From contig WYCW01000001.1 of the NCBI GenBank assembly GCA_011392765.1, forward strand, positions 2,000,631 to 2,035,761: a stretch of 35,131 nucleotides of DNA. Direction: 5' to 3'. Below are positions 33,227-35,131 of the stretch, piece by piece. Position 1 is the first letter of the stretch. Every line of letters begins with the position of its first letter. The DNA comes from Candidatus Thiosymbion ectosymbiont of Catanema sp. Cochon2018 (GTDB taxonomy: Bacteria; Pseudomonadota; Gammaproteobacteria; Chromatiales; Chromatiaceae). The notes below the pieces were generated by a model. The model worked only from the letters and a program-made list of their open reading frames with translations. It was not told where the DNA came from and ran no database searches. Both the position numbers and the translations under genes were made by a program.

Positions 33227-33484
33227 GGGGAGCTAACCAGCAACCTCCCTTGCCCCATGGACGGGGGCAAGGGAGGTTTGTCTGCGTTCAGCGTCTTGTG
33301 AGGTGGCGCGTCTCCTGTTGCACTGACGTTGTTGTTAGGTGACTGCCTGTTTTGGTGTCTGAAACGGTCGGGGTATCAAAACGCCGCCGGGCAGGTTCCT
33401 GTGTGTTTCCCTTTTGGTAATACTTGTTATAGTGCACGTGCTGGTTAGCTCCCCAATAAGCGGCGCAGGGACGCGCCGCTTATC
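33227..33484 (-). repeat. ~259-bp cassette-junction repeat, copy D (complete)
   Basis: Nearly identical to copy C over its whole length, including both hairpins and the ATAAGCGGCGC-AGGGAC end. On the - strand it is followed by ATTAGGG. The adjoining attC differs from that of copy C, so the shared sequence stops exactly at the GATAAGC boundary. The short internal frame seen in copy C has a stop here. Confidence 0.85.
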
Positions 33485-33581
33485 GGCTTGGCTCAGGCGC
33501 CCAATGCCACGTGGCACTGAGCTTGAAAGTTGCTGAGGAGCCAGACCGCGGCATTAGATCGCTTGCAGCCAAATGTTAGGC
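33478..33581 (-). other. attC site 7 (R' box GATAAGC, joined to repeat copy D)
   Basis: R'' is GCCTAAC (33575-33581) on the - strand. The body is closely similar to attC 4 (ATGCCGCGG, GAGGAGCC, CTGAGCTTGAAAGTTGC shared on the + strand). The R' end reads GATAAGC (33478-33484) where attC 4 has GTTATGC. Confidence 0.8.
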
Positions 33582-33605
33582 GGATGGGTTGTGAAAAACG
33601 ACCCA

Positions 33606-34307
33606 TCAATTGAGCCTGGCTCCTTTTCCTTTTCTCTTAAGATAAAATTCGGCTTGTGTAATCTTTCCTGTCCCATAATAATACTTCGCAAGAATTTTAT
33701 ACTCGGCTTTAGGATCAAGTTCCTTTCCTTCTTTTACTGGAATACGGATGCTGTGTTCGGTTAGCGCTCCTCCAGGCAAATTCTGGATACCGCCAAGCTC
33801 GCTGGGCGACCAATAATCTGCGGTAGAATACTCATCTTCTTCACTGGTACGAAACAAATCTAATGGGGATTCAACATACAAACGTGAAGCAATCCTTCCA
33901 GCATCAATTTCCCCTTCGTTACGTAAAAATATGCTAAATCCTATCTTTTTAACTTCAGAACGTTGTTGTTCATTCCCCTCTTTAGTTTCACTAGATTTCT
34001 TGGGATAAAGTTTGACTTCATAACGAACTATGGCTTTCTCAAGGTCTTTTCCGTCAGTAGTAGTAAGAATTAGTTTTGGTTCATCCCCATATCGATCTAG
34101 CCGTCTTTTTACTTCTTCTTTCGTATTTTGTTGGAACTCACGAAGCGTTTGACGTTCATCACTGAAATTCCATGCAAATACGATGGCGACCACAGCGAAT
34201 ATTGTTGCTCCAACACCAAAACTGACCAAAAGATAATCTTTCAGATCATCAACTCGTTTTTCCAATATATTGATTTTGGATGCTAAATCGGAAACTTGTT
34301 CGTTCAT
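33606..34307 (-). CDS. Membrane-anchored hypothetical protein (cassette gene)
   Basis: A 233-residue protein. An N-terminal coiled coil (LASKINILEKRVDDLKDYL) is followed by one transmembrane segment (about residues 28-46, SFGVGATIFAVVAIVFAW). A second charged coil (DERQTLREFQQNTKEEVKRR) leads into a beta-rich domain of about 150 residues (VRYEVKLYPK, GFSIFLRNEGEIDAGRIASRLYVE). The last domain looks like an immunoglobulin-type fold. It is not recognised as a named family. It is AT-rich and lies between attC 7 and attC 8 as a single-gene cassette. Confidence 0.7.
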   Translation of the reverse strand: MNEQVSDLASKINILEKRVDDLKDYLLVSFGVGATIFAVVAIVFAWNFSDERQTLREFQQNTKEEVKRRLDRYGDEPKLILTTTDGKDLEKAIVRYEVKLYPKKSSETKEGNEQQRSEVKKIGFSIFLRNEGEIDAGRIASRLYVESPLDLFRTSEEDEYSTADYWSPSELGGIQNLPGGALTEHSIRIPVKEGKELDPKAEYKILAKYYYGTGKITQAEFYLKRKGKGARLN

Positions 34308-34341
34308 ACTAATTTTTCCTGAGAACGCTGGGAACTCAACT

Positions 34342-34445
34342 GCCTAACGTCAAGGGTAAGCTGTCGCCTACTGCGCTGGGACGTGATTAAGAATTACTAC
34401 GAGCTCAATGCGCAGTAGGTGGTCAGCTTGACCCAAATGTTAGCT
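34342..34445 (-). other. attC site 8
   Basis: A 104-bp site. R' is GTTAGGC (34342-34348) and the R'' side reads AGCTAAC (34439-34445). The arms AGCTG..CCTACTGCGC and GCGCAGTAGG..CAGCT pair around a ~30-nt loop. Confidence 0.82.
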
Positions 34446-34479
34446 GAGGATTGTCATGATTTTTCGAAGATCTATCTGA

Positions 34480-34890
34480 TTATAGTTTGGTGCTACGGAT
34501 GACTTTGATTTCTTCGGGAACAGTTACGATTTTCTTGTTCTTAGTTCTATTTTTTAAGTCACTTTCGTCCTCAAGAACGGAAACTGTTTCCGTACTTCCG
34601 TCTTCATATACGTATTCCCACACATCATGATACGGATCTATGTGTTGTTTTAGCTTTGAGGAGATTATTTCTACCTTAACCTTTTCAAAATGTGCTACTT
34701 CTTCTTGAAAGGCGACTTCGAAATCATAGCCTTCATCAAGCAAACTACGTGCGGATTCAATATGCGATTCTTTAATGAGGTGGCATTTTTCTTTCCTTCC
34801 GAGCCTTTCCTCAATTATCTTTCTTACTCTTCTATTTTTCAAATATCTACCAAAAAGCGGAGATTCTTCCAAGAACGCGAATATCGACAT
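34480..34890 (-). CDS. Hypothetical protein (cassette gene)
   Basis: A soluble 136-residue protein from ATG 34890 (MSIFAFLEESPLFGRYLKNR), or 146 residues from 34920. It is lysine- and glutamate-rich with one helix-forming stretch (VRKIIEERLGRKEKCHLIKE) and a C-terminal part with an EYVYEDGSTETVSVLEDESD strand pair. No family is recognised. It is AT-rich, bounded by attC 8 downstream and by repeat copy E upstream, and thus a single-gene cassette. Confidence 0.6.
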   Translation of the reverse strand: MSIFAFLEESPLFGRYLKNRRVRKIIEERLGRKEKCHLIKESHIESARSLLDEGYDFEVAFQEEVAHFEKVKVEIISSKLKQHIDPYHDVWEYVYEDGSTETVSVLEDESDLKNRTKNKKIVTVPEEIKVIRSTKL

Positions 34891-34988
34891 GTTAACGATA
34901 CCTTGACTCGCTTGAATCATTGGCTAGGAGACGGTTTGCTAACAGCAAAAAAACTGAGATGCCTTCATCTGCTAATTCTGCAGCTAAT

Positions 34989-35131
34989 GGGGAGCTAACC
35001 AGCAACCTCCCTTGCCCCCATGGACGGGGGCAAGGGAGGTTTGTCTGCGTTCAGCGTCTTGATAGGCGGCGCGTCTCCTGTTGCACTGACGTTGTTGTTA
35101 GGCGATTGCCTGTTTTGGTGTCTGAAACGGT
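34989..35131 (-). repeat. ~259-bp cassette-junction repeat, copy E (cut by window edge)
   Basis: It matches copies C and D from GGGGAGCTAACCAGC onward and runs out of the window. On the - strand it is followed by ATTAGCT. About 140 of the expected 259 bp are present. Confidence 0.85.

Overview
The window is a piece of a gammaproteobacterial chromosome. The housekeeping genes (moaC, mltB, recG, phosphoglucomutase, htpG, purC, a YqiB/DUF1249 gene, a methionine sulfoxide reductase fusion) are GC-rich and look like those of Chromatiales/Thiotrichales-type sulfur oxidisers. That placement is an inference from protein style, not a proven taxonomy. Gene density is moderate, and nearly every intergenic gap is filled with palindromic dispersed repeats.

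Left edge (1-1843): AT-richer accessory DNA read on the + strand. It holds a vapC toxin with a Phd-like antitoxin, the start of an integron attC site, a truncated RelE-type toxin and a membrane-anchored hypothetical protein. Two copies of a ~259-bp palindromic repeat sit here. The last accessory ORF overlaps the start codon of moaC.

Core (1840-27136): moaC; a TPR protein; a Cas6/Cmx6-like endoribonuclease gene without a CRISPR array; tRNA-Leu(CAA); a membrane protein with ~12 tandem 16-17-residue repeats; ridA; mltB; a YjbQ-family gene; recG; an IS110-family insertion sequence; a LEA2 lipoprotein; a secreted protein of unknown function; phosphoglucomutase; htpG; a Uma2-family gene; a thioredoxin-like gene; a DUF1249 gene; purC; a frameshifted zinc alcohol dehydrogenase; an exported MsrB-MsrA fusion; and a DUF971-MoaD fusion lacking the usual C-terminal Gly-Gly. 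At least three repeat families lie between these genes. One is flanked by CTAG, keeps constant ends around different palindromic cores, and supplies or abuts the TAG stop codons of three genes.

Right part (27285-35131): a cassette array read on the - strand, with eight recognisable attC sites and no integrase in view (a CALIN-type cluster, or the distal part of a chromosomal integron). Its cassettes carry a dihydrofolate-reductase-like protein, a HicA/HicB-like pair (toxin frameshifted), VapBC, a UPF0175 protein, a nucleotidyltransferase-HEPN protein, a DUF4160/DUF2442 pair, a DUF2459 lipoprotein and several unknowns. Three copies of the ~259-bp repeat occupy cassette junctions here, in the opposite orientation to the left-edge copies. 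A group II intron 3' end (domains V-VI) is also stranded in the array.

The most interesting signals are the repeat that behaves like an ORF-less cassette, the CTAG-flanked elements with exchangeable palindromic cores at stop codons, the orphan Cas6-like gene, and the DUF971-MoaD fusion.
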